In this document: one piece after another, positions 1 to 5,550 of the stretch | Numbering within the stretch: the first letter of the stretch is position 1 | How the letters are laid out: every line of letters starts with the position of its first letter | Notes under the pieces: model-generated | Seen by the model: the letters and a program-made list of their open reading frames with translations, nothing else | Databases searched by the model: none | Told to the model about the DNA's origin: nothing | Source of the DNA: Paludibacter sp. | Lineage (GTDB): Bacteria; Bacteroidota; Bacteroidia; Bacteroidales; Paludibacteraceae | DNA: 5,550 nucleotides | Assembly (NCBI GenBank): GCA_031284665.1 | Contig: JAITXR010000283.1 | Location: 1-5,550 of the forward strand | Direction: 5' to 3' | Made by a program: the position numbers and the translations under genes

Positions 1-245
1 TAAATGATAAACCACGTTGTGTTATTATTGCGCTTATACGAACAAATATAAGAGCCGAATTGCTTGTGGTCATTGTATGTGGCTTTGAAATAATAATTGA
101 CATTTCCCAAATGATAACAAATGTCGGCAATATCATCCACATATTGCATTGCTTCATTAACTGTTAACTTCACTTTCTTCCATCGCAATAAGCCGATAAC
201 TATATTGTCTAAATCAATTCTGGCTTGACGGCTAATAGATACCAT
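1..245 (-). CDS. RelE/ParE-like toxin of a type II toxin-antitoxin pair, truncated at left edge
   Basis: An open frame runs from an ATG at 245-243 to the window edge without a stop, giving at least 81 residues beginning MVSISRQARIDLD. The visible part has an N-terminal helix-type segment (SRQARIDLDNIVIGLL), a second helical stretch around residues 30-45 (NEAMQYVDDIADICY), then a basic, aromatic strand-like region ending KRNNNTTWFII near residues 71-81. This order (two helices, then strands with Lys/Arg and aromatic residues) fits small RelE/ParE-fold toxins, which usually cleave mRNA at the ribosome or poison gyrase. The start lies inside the upstream putative antitoxin gene, overlapping by 14 bases, which suggests translational coupling. 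The family call is inferred from composition, size and context; catalytic residues cannot be judged because the C-terminus is outside the window. It could also be an uncharacterised small protein. Confidence 0.6.
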   Translation of the reverse strand, partial: MVSISRQARIDLDNIVIGLLRWKKVKLTVNEAMQYVDDIADICYHLGNVNYYFKATYNDHKQFGSYICSYKRNNNTTWFII

Positions 246-447
246 TTTCATTAAGTATTTTTATCAAACTTGCCTTTGATTCAGTGCGAAATTCTTCAAT
301 ACTCATATATTCGTGTTGAGCAATGTGTTTTTTTACGCTTTCGTCTTGCATAGGCGAAACCGTAATTTCCAATTTTTTCCCAATATATTCATCGGGAATT
401 GCAATCATAATACTTGCGTTGGTAGGTGTGCAAACAGTTTGTAACAT
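232..447 (-). CDS. Small putative antitoxin, partner of the downstream RelE/ParE-like gene
   Basis: This is a complete 71-aa protein with ATG at 447-445 and stop TAG at 234-232. The N-terminal half (residues 10-32, including IPDEYIGKKLEITV) is strand-rich and resembles the short beta segments seen at the N-terminus of many small antitoxins. The C-terminal half (from about residue 48, MSIEEFRTESKASLIKILNENG) is a charged amphipathic helix, as expected for a toxin-wrapping tail. The length, two-part architecture and 14-base overlap with the downstream gene are typical of antitoxin-toxin operons, in which the antitoxin comes first, neutralises the toxin and often represses the operon. A good Bacteroidota-type promoter lies just upstream. 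I do not recognise a named family with certainty, and no classical ribbon-helix-helix or HTH signature is obvious. Confidence 0.65.
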   Translation of the reverse strand: MLQTVCTPTNASIMIAIPDEYIGKKLEITVSPMQDESVKKHIAQHEYMSIEEFRTESKASLIKILNENGIY

Positions 448-482
448 AATTTTGGTTTGATTTGTTGTGAATTATTGAACTT

Positions 483-514
483 CAAAGATAAAAATAAAGA
501 TTTACAAAAACAAA
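483..514 (-). promoter_or_regulatory. Bacteroidota-type promoter for the toxin-antitoxin pair
   Basis: Read on the minus strand, TTTG (514-511), a 20-base spacer and TATCTTTG (490-483) match the Bacteroidota housekeeping consensus TTTG-N19-21-TAnnTTTG exactly. The predicted transcript would start near 475-478 and leave a leader of roughly 30 bases before the ATG at 447. The leader is A/T-rich and has no Shine-Dalgarno sequence, which is usual in this phylum. The match and spacing are seen directly; promoter activity is inferred. Confidence 0.65.
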
Positions 515-542
515 ACTTTAACCTAAAAACAATTAATCTCCC

Positions 543-592
543 AATTAACAATCTGCAAATGTGAAATGTAGAATATAAAATTAAGAAATGAA
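543..592. repeat. Composite intergenic repeat, copy 1
   Basis: This copy contains three words in order: aattaacaatctgc (543-556), aaatgtagaat (564-574) and aaattaagaaatgaa (578-592). The same words recur in the same order between pdxA and ldcA: 13 of 14 bases for the first, exact for the second, and an exact 15-base match for the third, the third-type word there also flanking the second. Here the copy sits just upstream of the predicted pdxA promoter. The repetition is visible directly. Whether it has a function or is mobile or slippage-derived filler is unknown. Confidence 0.6.
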
Positions 593-608
593 CATTTATT
601 GAGAAATG

Positions 609-640
609 TTTTATTTTTACATAAAAAGGAATTACATTTG
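609..640 (+). promoter_or_regulatory. Bacteroidota-type promoter for pdxA
   Basis: TACATTTG at 633-640 fits the phylum's -7 consensus TAnnTTTG. With a 20-base spacer, the position of the -33 element holds TTTT (609-612), three of four matches to TTTG. Transcription would begin near 647, giving a leader of about 85 bases before the ATG at 732. This placement also argues against the in-frame ATG at 606, which would lie upstream of the transcript. Activity is inferred from the motif only. Confidence 0.5.
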
Positions 641-683
641 TCGAAAAATAAAAGTTTATACCGAGGAAAACATCCGGCAACGG

Positions 684-719
684 AACTTTTCTAACTTCTT
701 TAACTTTTCTAACTTCTTT
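684..719 (+). repeat. 18-bp tandem repeat abutting the pdxA start
   Basis: The unit aacttttctaacttcttt occurs twice in perfect tandem (684-701, 702-719). Each unit is itself two similar 9-base halves (aacttttct, aacttcttt), and a degenerate further half (aatttcaac) leads to within a few bases of the ATG at 732. The tract is pyrimidine-rich on the coding strand and would form the end of the pdxA mRNA leader. Such a short tandem array can change copy number by replication slippage, and its position could affect translation initiation; that effect is inference. Confidence 0.8.
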
Positions 720-731
720 AATTTCAACTCT

Positions 732-1757
732 ATGAACTTAAAAATTATCGGAATAACTATGGGCGACCCTGCCGGTATCGGTCCCGAAATAATTGTAAAA
801 TCGCTTAACGACCCGCAAATATACAATCGCTGTCGTCCGCTTGTTTTTGCATCGGCAGCAGTTATTGCATCGGCAGTAAAGTTGTGTAATGCAGCGTTGA
901 CGGTTAATCCTGTTTCGGACATTAGCCAAGCAAAATTTGTGTATGGCGTTATCGATGTGTTCGACCTTGCAAATATCTCTCCCGCCGATTTTGAATTTGG
1001 CAAAGTGTCAGCCAAAGCAGGTAATGCCGCTTTTGAATCGATAATTACAGTTATTGATTTTGCAAAAAAAGGAATTATCGATGCCACCGTTACTGCGCCT
1101 ATCAACAAGGAATCTATAAATTTGGCGGGGCATCACTTTTCGGGACATACCGAAATTTATGCGCATTATACCGATACAAAAAAATATGCAATGTTGCTGG
1201 CTGACGACTGCCTGCGGGTAATTCACGCCACTACACATTTGCCACTGCGCGTTGCGTGCGAAAGTCTGAGTGCCGAGCGCATTTTTGATGTTATCGCACT
1301 GCTACACGATGCTTGTTGCCAATTTGGCATTCCACAACCTCGCATAGGAGTTGCCGGACTAAATCCGCACGCAGGCGATGGCGGGCTGTTTGGAAACGAA
1401 GATGCCGAAATTATTGCGCCGGCAGTAGCGCAGGCTGTGGAGGCGGGATATAATGCCGAAGGTCCCGTGCCGCCCGACACTTTGTTTACAAAAGCAATTC
1501 AAGGAAAGTACGACGGCTGTGTGGCAATGTACCACGACCAAGGGCATATTCCGTTCAAACTTACAGGTTTCAAATGGAATAACATCACGCAATCGATGGA
1601 CAGCGTCAAAGGTGTGAACATTACGCTCGGACTGCCAATTATCCGTACTTCTGTTGACCACGGCACGGCTTTTGAAATCGCAGGAAAAGGAATTGCCAGC
1701 CCCGATGCTATGACAATTGCCATCGACTATGCAATTCGAATGGCGGAAAATGCATAG
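732..1757 (+). CDS. pdxA: PdxA-family 4-hydroxythreonine-4-phosphate dehydrogenase (possibly PdxA2-type)
   Basis: This 341-aa cytoplasmic enzyme (E. coli PdxA is 329) belongs to the NAD- and divalent-metal-dependent PdxA family. Classical PdxA oxidises 4-phosphohydroxy-L-threonine in vitamin B6 synthesis. Visible signatures are TMGDPAGIGPE at 9-19, TAPINKES at 121-128, GHTE at 138-141, and the three metal-ligand histidines in TTHLPL (H169), NPHAGDGG (H213) and MYHDQGH (H268), followed by TSVDHGTAFEIAGKG at 306-320. The ATG at 732 was chosen because family homology begins there. An in-frame ATG at 606 would add 42 residues encoded by leader repeats and lies upstream of the predicted promoter. 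The gene ends with tandem stops, TAG then TAA. The segments GPVPPDTLF and YHDQGHIPFK, plus about eight extra residues before GVNITLGLP, look more like PdxA2 (4-phospho-D-threonate/erythronate dehydrogenase) than E. coli PdxA. Family membership is firm; the substrate is not. Confidence 0.93.
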   Translation: MNLKIIGITMGDPAGIGPEIIVKSLNDPQIYNRCRPLVFASAAVIASAVKLCNAALTVNPVSDISQAKFVYGVIDVFDLANISPADFEFGKVSAKAGNAAFESIITVIDFAKKGIIDATVTAPINKESINLAGHHFSGHTEIYAHYTDTKKYAMLLADDCLRVIHATTHLPLRVACESLSAERIFDVIALLHDACCQFGIPQPRIGVAGLNPHAGDGGLFGNEDAEIIAPAVAQAVEAGYNAEGPVPPDTLFTKAIQGKYDGCVAMYHDQGHIPFKLTGFKWNNITQSMDSVKGVNITLGLPIIRTSVDHGTAFEIAGKGIASPDAMTIAIDYAIRMAENA

Positions 1758-1766
1758 TAATGTGCT

Positions 1767-1887
1767 AATTAACAATATGCCAATAAACAATTAAGAAATT
1801 AAGAAATGAAGAAATTAAGAAATGTAGGAATTAATGTAAAATGTAGAATGTAAAATGTAAAATTAAGAATGTAGGAATGTAGAAATT
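1767..1887. repeat. Composite intergenic repeat, copy 2, with low-complexity expansion
   Basis: This tract fills most of the gap between pdxA and ldcA. It carries aattaacaatatgc (1767-1780), aaattaagaaatgaa (1796-1810, identical to 578-592), a second aaattaagaaatg (1812-1824), aaatgtagaat (1839-1849), and many variants such as gtaaaatgtaaaattaagaatgtagg. It reads as an expanded version of the repeat upstream of pdxA. No gene, strong hairpin or TAnnTTTG promoter was found in it, so ldcA may be read through from pdxA or use a promoter I cannot recognise. Confidence 0.65.
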
Positions 1888-1906
1888 GAAAAAACTACTA
1901 ATTTGG

Positions 1907-1934
1907 AAACTATTCACTATAAACTATCCACTAT
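1907..1934 (+). repeat. 14-bp tandem repeat abutting the ldcA start
   Basis: Two units, aaactattcactat (1907-1920) and aaactatccactat (1921-1934), match at 13 of 14 positions. A partial continuation (tcacaactat) runs into the ATG at 1943. As at pdxA, a short tandem array sits directly against the start codon, but the unit differs. The array is translated in the longer frame that opens with TTG at 1886, giving the residues LFTINYPLFTT, which further suggests that frame is not the real start. Confidence 0.75.
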
Positions 1935-1942
1935 TCACAACT

Positions 1943-2842
1943 ATGAACTGCCCATCTCTACTTCTTGGCGACGAAATTAGAATTGTATCTCCGGGAGGTG
2001 CAATAGATAATAATTTGATTTGTGAAGCATCGCAAGTCATTAGTAATATGGGTTATACGCTCAGCATTGGGAAATATGCCACCGGTAAATATGGAAGATA
2101 TTCCGGCACTGTAAATCAGCGATGCGCCGATTTGCAGAATGCGCTCGACGACCCACAGGTAAAAGCAATCATTTGTGCCAGAGGTGGTTATGGAACTGTG
2201 CAACTGCTCGAAAAATTAGATTTTACTCGCTTCGTTCAAAATCCAAAGTGGATTGTAGGTTACAGCGATATTAGCGTTTTACATTCGGCGGTTAATAGAT
2301 TGGGTATTAACTCGTTGCACGCCGGAATGATGGCTCAGATTGCCACGCTTGGGGCTGAAGATATTTCGGTAAAATCAATTTTCACAACATTAAAAGGCAA
2401 AAATCTCGACTATGAATTAGAATCACATCCGCAAAATAAGTTTGGCACAGCCGTTGGGCAACTTGTTGGTGGCAATTTATCGGTGCTTGCCGGTTTGCGA
2501 GCCACGCCTTACGATTTGAATTACGACAGCGCAATTTTGTTTATCGAGGATGTTAACGAAAAAATCTATCATATCGACCGTATGCTACAAAATCTGCGAC
2601 TTAGTGGCGTGTTTGAGAAAATTAACGGATTAATTGTCGGGCATTTTACCGATTGTGTTGAAGATAAATTGATGAAAATATCGTTAAAAAAAATAATATT
2701 AAATGCCGTTTCAGGCTATCATTTTCCTGTCTGTTTCGATTTTCCGGCAGGACATCAAGCACCCAATATGCCCTTAATCTTGGGCAGCAAAGTAGAATTA
2801 CAGGTTAACGAAAAAAATATTAAATTACAATATATCAAATGA
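1943..2842 (+). CDS. ldcA: LD-carboxypeptidase LdcA (peptidase family S66)
   Basis: This is a 299-aa cytoplasmic serine peptidase (E. coli LdcA is 304). The family removes the terminal D-alanine from murein tetrapeptides so that the resulting tripeptide can be reused in cell-wall recycling. The sequence shows the N-terminal SPGG (16-19), ARGGYG (79-84), the nucleophile motif GYSD with Ser108, HAGMMA (126-131), GGNLSVLAGLRATPYD (176-191), FIED with Glu202, and GHQAPN with His271. Ser108-Glu202-His271 correspond to the known Ser-Glu-His triad. The ATG at 1943 was preferred over a TTG at 1886 because homology starts there and the extra 19 residues come from a tandem-repeat leader. Its stop overlaps the next start as ATGA, so the acyltransferase is translationally coupled to it. 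No own promoter was recognised in the repeat-rich upstream gap. Confidence 0.95.
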   Translation: MNCPSLLLGDEIRIVSPGGAIDNNLICEASQVISNMGYTLSIGKYATGKYGRYSGTVNQRCADLQNALDDPQVKAIICARGGYGTVQLLEKLDFTRFVQNPKWIVGYSDISVLHSAVNRLGINSLHAGMMAQIATLGAEDISVKSIFTTLKGKNLDYELESHPQNKFGTAVGQLVGGNLSVLAGLRATPYDLNYDSAILFIEDVNEKIYHIDRMLQNLRLSGVFEKINGLIVGHFTDCVEDKLMKISLKKIILNAVSGYHFPVCFDFPAGHQAPNMPLILGSKVELQVNEKNIKLQYIK

Positions 2843-3762
2843 ATAAGTCAAAAATCAAAAACGCTCGGCGACAAACAGTCCTTGCGCTTGCTTTCCCTTT
2901 TATGATAATAGCAATGCTTTTGTTATGGATTTGCCCGCTGTGGCTTCGCAAACAATTGGAAATCGTATCAGGGAAATTATATTTCAAACTTGGCAAAAAA
3001 GCACGAATTACGGCAATCGAAAATCTCACACTTGCATTTGGCACAACACATAGCGATGCTCAAATTGAGCAACTTGCCCGCTCGGTGTTCCGAAACACAG
3101 CCGGCGCGGTACTCGATTTTTTTGCGCGTGTATATATTAACAAGCCGAAATCGTATTTCAAAATGGTGAAAGTTGTTGGCGAGGAAAATCTTCGTACAGC
3201 CTACGAGCGTGGCAAAGGAGTAATTTGTCTTATCCCGCATATCAGTTCGTGGGAACTTTCGGCAGTTACTCCTCCGATGCTTGGCTACAAAACAATTGCC
3301 GCAAGCAAACCCATCAAAGGATATTTTATTCAAAAAGCAATGGTATATTTTCGTGCTCGGCGAGGAATGATAAATATTGACCGCACAGGCTCGTATCGTA
3401 ACCTTGTGGCGGGACTAAATGCGGGTAATTGCCTGATTTTAATGATTGACCAAGACACAAAAGTAAAGGGCTGTTTTGTCGATTTTTTTGGTAAAAAGGC
3501 ATATACTCCACTTGGTGCGGCACGTTTGGCAGCCGATACCGGAGCGGCAGTAGTGCCAATGGCGATGACGCGGACAGATACTGGTGCTTACCGTTTCGAT
3601 ATTTTACCCGAAATTCAAGCCATCAAAACCGATGACCCAACCAACGACCTTGTCGCCAACACTCAATTACAAACTGCCATTATCGAAAACATTATCCGTC
3701 AAAATCCAACACAATGGGTGTGGATGCATCGCCGCTGGAAAACGCAATTTAATGATAAATGA
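2839..3762 (+). CDS. lpxL: LpxL/HtrB-family lipid A biosynthesis acyltransferase
   Basis: This 307-aa protein (E. coli LpxL is 306) belongs to the LpxL/HtrB/MsbB group of inner-membrane acyltransferases, which add a secondary acyl chain to a lipid A precursor on the cytoplasmic face. A basic N-terminus is followed by one hydrophobic segment (about 13-35, TVLALAFPFMIIAMLLLWICPLW) that would anchor it. The catalytic HX4E motif is HISSWE (H134, E139). Other family marks are FRARRGM with a following Asn-Ile-Asp-Arg (171-182), IDQD (203-206), FFGKKAYTPLGAARLA (216-231) and the C-terminal PTQWVWMHRRWK (290-301). The start overlaps the ldcA stop by 4 bases, so the two are almost certainly one transcript concerned with the cell envelope. 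Which acyl chain and position it uses cannot be told from sequence, so the symbol marks family only. It converges on sbcD. Confidence 0.9.
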   Translation: MNKSKIKNARRQTVLALAFPFMIIAMLLLWICPLWLRKQLEIVSGKLYFKLGKKARITAIENLTLAFGTTHSDAQIEQLARSVFRNTAGAVLDFFARVYINKPKSYFKMVKVVGEENLRTAYERGKGVICLIPHISSWELSAVTPPMLGYKTIAASKPIKGYFIQKAMVYFRARRGMINIDRTGSYRNLVAGLNAGNCLILMIDQDTKVKGCFVDFFGKKAYTPLGAARLAADTGAAVVPMAMTRTDTGAYRFDILPEIQAIKTDDPTNDLVANTQLQTAIIENIIRQNPTQWVWMHRRWKTQFNDK

Positions 3763-3800
3763 TTAATGGTTAATTGGTGTTGAATCTGTAATTTCAATCA

Positions 3801-5009
3801 TTACAAATTTTCTTGAATTTCCAACTCTTCGATTGTGGTTTTTAGCAATTTTTTGATTGAATCCGACATTTCGGCACCTCCATAAAAGCGTTTGTGAATT
3901 TCCAATGCCATTTCAAATGGGTTGGGAGCGTGCCAATCGCTTGCCAAATCGGAATAATCAGTACGATTTTCGTTGTAATTTGGCGAATAACTTTGCAAAC
4001 GAGCCAAATTTACGGCTTTTGTTTCCAAAATTTCTTCAATGCGATGTCGCAATGTAGGCTCGGGCTGGTCTATTTTTACTTTTATTTCCAAGTAAGGCGC
4101 ATCGTTTTTGTCGCCTTCGGGAAGTTTTATCAGTTTATCTAAAAGTTCGCTAACCGATTGTGCTGTAATGTTTTGTAAAGCAATCAGCGGTGGAATTTCA
4201 ATTTTTTCAATTTTAGTTTCTTCCTCTGAAATTTCCACATACATTACGCCCTGTTTATTAGTTCGTTCGGCAAAACTCATTGGCAATGGCGCACCGGAAT
4301 AACACGCATTTTCGCGATGCGGAAGATGTTGTGCGCGATGCAAATGCCCAAGCGCGAAATAAGCAAGATTTGTCGGCAACGCTTTTTCGGAAATTCCCTC
4401 CTCGCCACCAATGATTAACCGCTCCGACTTGTCGTTTTTGGAAATTGTTGCGCCGCTCGCCTGTAAATGCGCCATTGCCACAACAGGCAGCGATTTGTCG
4501 GGAATATTTTCGATGAGTTCGGCAAAAAGTTTTTCAACGCCTTGTGAATAATTTTCGGCAGCAGGATAGTCGCCCATACGCAAATAAGGCACAGCCAAAC
4601 ACCACGCCACAGTTTTTCCGCGTTGCTTTATAGGAACGATAAGAGATTTATAATCAACGCTTTGTCCGTGTTTTTTTACAACTCCAATAATTGAAATATT
4701 GAGAATTTTCAGTAATGGATTTGGAGCCTCGAGACGCAATGCGCTGTCGTGATTACCGGCAATGATAATGATTTGCAGGGCAGGATTTTGCGCAGTAATT
4801 TCGTGCAAAAAACGGTAATACATCTCTTGCGCGTCGGCGGACGGATTTGGGCTGTCGAAAACATCACCCGCCACAAGCAACACATCGATATTTCGCCGAG
4901 CAACAATTTGTTTGAGTTGTTCTAAAAAATAAGCGTGTTCTTTGCGGCGGTCGTTGTCGTAAAAAATCTGCCCCAAATGCCAATCGGCTGTATGCAGGAG
5001 TTTTAGCAT
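3801..5009 (-). CDS. sbcD: SbcD nuclease subunit of the SbcCD (Mre11-Rad50-type) complex
   Basis: This is a full-length 402-aa protein (E. coli SbcD is 400). SbcD is the Mn-dependent phosphoesterase that, with the SMC-like ATPase SbcC, cuts hairpins and processes blocked DNA ends. The calcineurin-like metal motifs are all present: HTADWHLGQ with D9 and H11, AGDVFDSPNP with D49, AGNHDS with N86 and H87, MAHLQASG with H181, and LGHLHRAQ with H222 and H224. The C-terminal part (about 280-402) holds the capping and SbcC-binding region, ending in a charged helical tail. The start ATG at 5009 gives the canonical MLKLLHTADWH N-terminus. It follows mce by 40 bases with no recognisable promoter between, so cotranscription is likely. 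sbcC, which usually follows sbcD, is absent: the frame downstream is the convergent acyltransferase gene, only 38 bases away. Confidence 0.96.
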   Translation of the reverse strand: MLKLLHTADWHLGQIFYDNDRRKEHAYFLEQLKQIVARRNIDVLLVAGDVFDSPNPSADAQEMYYRFLHEITAQNPALQIIIIAGNHDSALRLEAPNPLLKILNISIIGVVKKHGQSVDYKSLIVPIKQRGKTVAWCLAVPYLRMGDYPAAENYSQGVEKLFAELIENIPDKSLPVVAMAHLQASGATISKNDKSERLIIGGEEGISEKALPTNLAYFALGHLHRAQHLPHRENACYSGAPLPMSFAERTNKQGVMYVEISEEETKIEKIEIPPLIALQNITAQSVSELLDKLIKLPEGDKNDAPYLEIKVKIDQPEPTLRHRIEEILETKAVNLARLQSYSPNYNENRTDYSDLASDWHAPNPFEMALEIHKRFYGGAEMSDSIKKLLKTTIEELEIQENL

Positions 5010-5049
5010 AATCAGGGTTCTATTTTTGCCGTTTTTCTCTAAAATAATA

Positions 5050-5460
5050 TTATTTCGGCACTTCGCAGATTTCGGTCAGCACTCCATAAGTTGATTTTGG
5101 GTGCAAAAATGCGATGTTCAGTCCTTCGGCTCCTCGTCGTGGAGTTTTGTCAATCAGTTGAATACCAAGTGCTTCGGCTTCGCCAAGCGCAGTTTGAACG
5201 CTGTCGGTACAGAACGCAACATGGTGAACACCGCCGTGAGGATTTTTTTCGAGGTATTTTGCTATTGGGCTATCCTCCGATGTTGGCTCAAGAAGTTCGA
5301 TTTTAGTACTGCCAACTTTGAAAAACGCAGTGCGTACTTTTTGGTCGGTTACTTCTTCGATTGAGTAACATTTTTGACCGAGTAATTTTTCGTAATACTC
5401 TATTGCAGGAGCAAGTTCTTTAACGGCAATACCGAGATGTTCGATGTGTGTAAGATTCAT
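5050..5460 (-). CDS. mce: Methylmalonyl-CoA epimerase
   Basis: This 136-aa VOC-fold (glyoxalase-like) protein interconverts (R)- and (S)-methylmalonyl-CoA. It links methylmalonyl-CoA mutase with the decarboxylase or carboxylase in succinate/propionate metabolism. Two beta-alpha-beta-beta-beta modules are visible. The first starts with HIEHLGIAV (H8) and contains KIELLEP (E55). The second has GGVHHVAF (H79/H80) and ends TYGVLTEICE (E130). One His and one Glu/Gln from each module make the metal site, and the TPRRGAEG and IAFLHPKSTYG stretches are characteristic of this enzyme. The start ATG at 5460 gives the standard MNLTHIEHLGIAV N-terminus. In many Bacteroidota a carboxyltransferase subunit follows mce; here sbcD follows instead. 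No clear TAnnTTTG element is visible in the 90 bases upstream. Confidence 0.95.
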   Translation of the reverse strand: MNLTHIEHLGIAVKELAPAIEYYEKLLGQKCYSIEEVTDQKVRTAFFKVGSTKIELLEPTSEDSPIAKYLEKNPHGGVHHVAFCTDSVQTALGEAEALGIQLIDKTPRRGAEGLNIAFLHPKSTYGVLTEICEVPK

Positions 5461-5517
5461 AATAGTGAAATAATTAAGTAGTTTATTTTAATGTAATTTT
5501 GATTTAGTAATAAGTTG

Positions 5518-5547
5518 AACTGCGTTTTATCTTGATAAAACGCAGTT
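5518..5547. repeat. Perfect 13-bp inverted repeat with 4-base loop
   Basis: aactgcgttttat (5518-5530) and its exact complement ataaaacgcagtt (5535-5547) flank the loop cttg. Beyond one G/G mismatch, the next two flanking pairs also match, so the structure may reach the window edge. It lies about 58 bases upstream of the mce start. It could be a terminator for a gene beyond the right edge or an operator dyad. It lacks a T-tract after the stem on the minus strand, and the plus-strand side is cut off by the window end, so I do not call it a terminator. Confidence 0.75.
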
Positions 5548-5550
5548 GAA

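Noticed and set aside
405..680. Minus-strand 91-codon open frame across the divergent intergenic region
   Set aside because: Its composition (Phe/Cys/Leu/Ile-rich) is that of translated AT-rich spacer; it overlaps the antitoxin gene in another frame and both predicted promoters.
606..731. In-frame N-terminal extension of pdxA from an ATG at 606
   Set aside because: It would be encoded by the predicted promoter and tandem-repeat leader, has biased composition (Phe/Asn/Ser repeats), and family homology begins only at 732.
656..1790. Several minus-strand open frames of 63-150 codons opposite pdxA
   Set aside because: They are antisense shadows of a clearly conserved gene, with no recognisable family.
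1886..1942. In-frame TTG start adding 19 residues to LdcA
   Set aside because: The added residues come from a 14-bp tandem repeat leader; LdcA homology begins at the ATG at 1943.
3763..3800. Possible bidirectional terminator between the convergent acyltransferase and sbcD genes
   Set aside because: Only weak 5-bp inverted repeats (attaa/ttaat, ttgaa/ttcaa) are present, not enough for a credible hairpin.
3857..4302. Plus-strand open frames opposite sbcD
   Set aside because: They overlap a full-length, motif-complete sbcD and show no recognisable domain.
5461..5517. Promoter for mce
   Set aside because: No TAnnTTTG with a spaced TTTG could be found; AT-rich sequence alone is not evidence.

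Overview
This AT-rich window most likely comes from a bacterium of the phylum Bacteroidota, probably an anaerobic Bacteroidales-type organism. The main support is two upstream sequences that fit the Bacteroidota sigma factor consensus (TTTG, about 20 bases, TAnnTTTG), start codons without a Shine-Dalgarno sequence, A/T-rich leaders, and a methylmalonyl-CoA epimerase as used in succinate/propionate metabolism. The lineage is an inference from these signals and was not checked by a database search.

Layout from left to right. Bases 1-447 (minus strand) hold a small two-gene module that looks like a type II toxin-antitoxin pair: a complete 71-aa putative antitoxin, then an overlapping RelE/ParE-like toxin that runs off the left edge. 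Bases 448-731 are a divergent intergenic region with a promoter facing each way, a copy of an intergenic repeat, and an 18-bp tandem repeat. Bases 732-3762 (plus strand) carry three genes: a PdxA-family dehydrogenase, an LD-carboxypeptidase (ldcA) and an LpxL/HtrB-family lipid A acyltransferase. The last two overlap by 4 bp and form an envelope pair (murein recycling plus lipid A acylation). The 185-bp gap between pdxA and ldcA is almost entirely low-complexity repeat. Bases 3801-5460 (minus strand) carry mce followed by sbcD, 40 bp apart and probably cotranscribed, converging on the plus-strand genes with only 38 bp between the stops. The right edge holds a perfect 13-bp inverted repeat.

Most of the window is housekeeping metabolism and I see no clear undescribed multi-gene system. 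The points that deserve a second look are: PdxA2-like signatures in the pdxA-family gene, the absence of sbcC beside sbcD, the overlapping edge-truncated toxin-antitoxin pair, a composite intergenic repeat present twice, and tandem repeats that abut the start codons of two successive genes.
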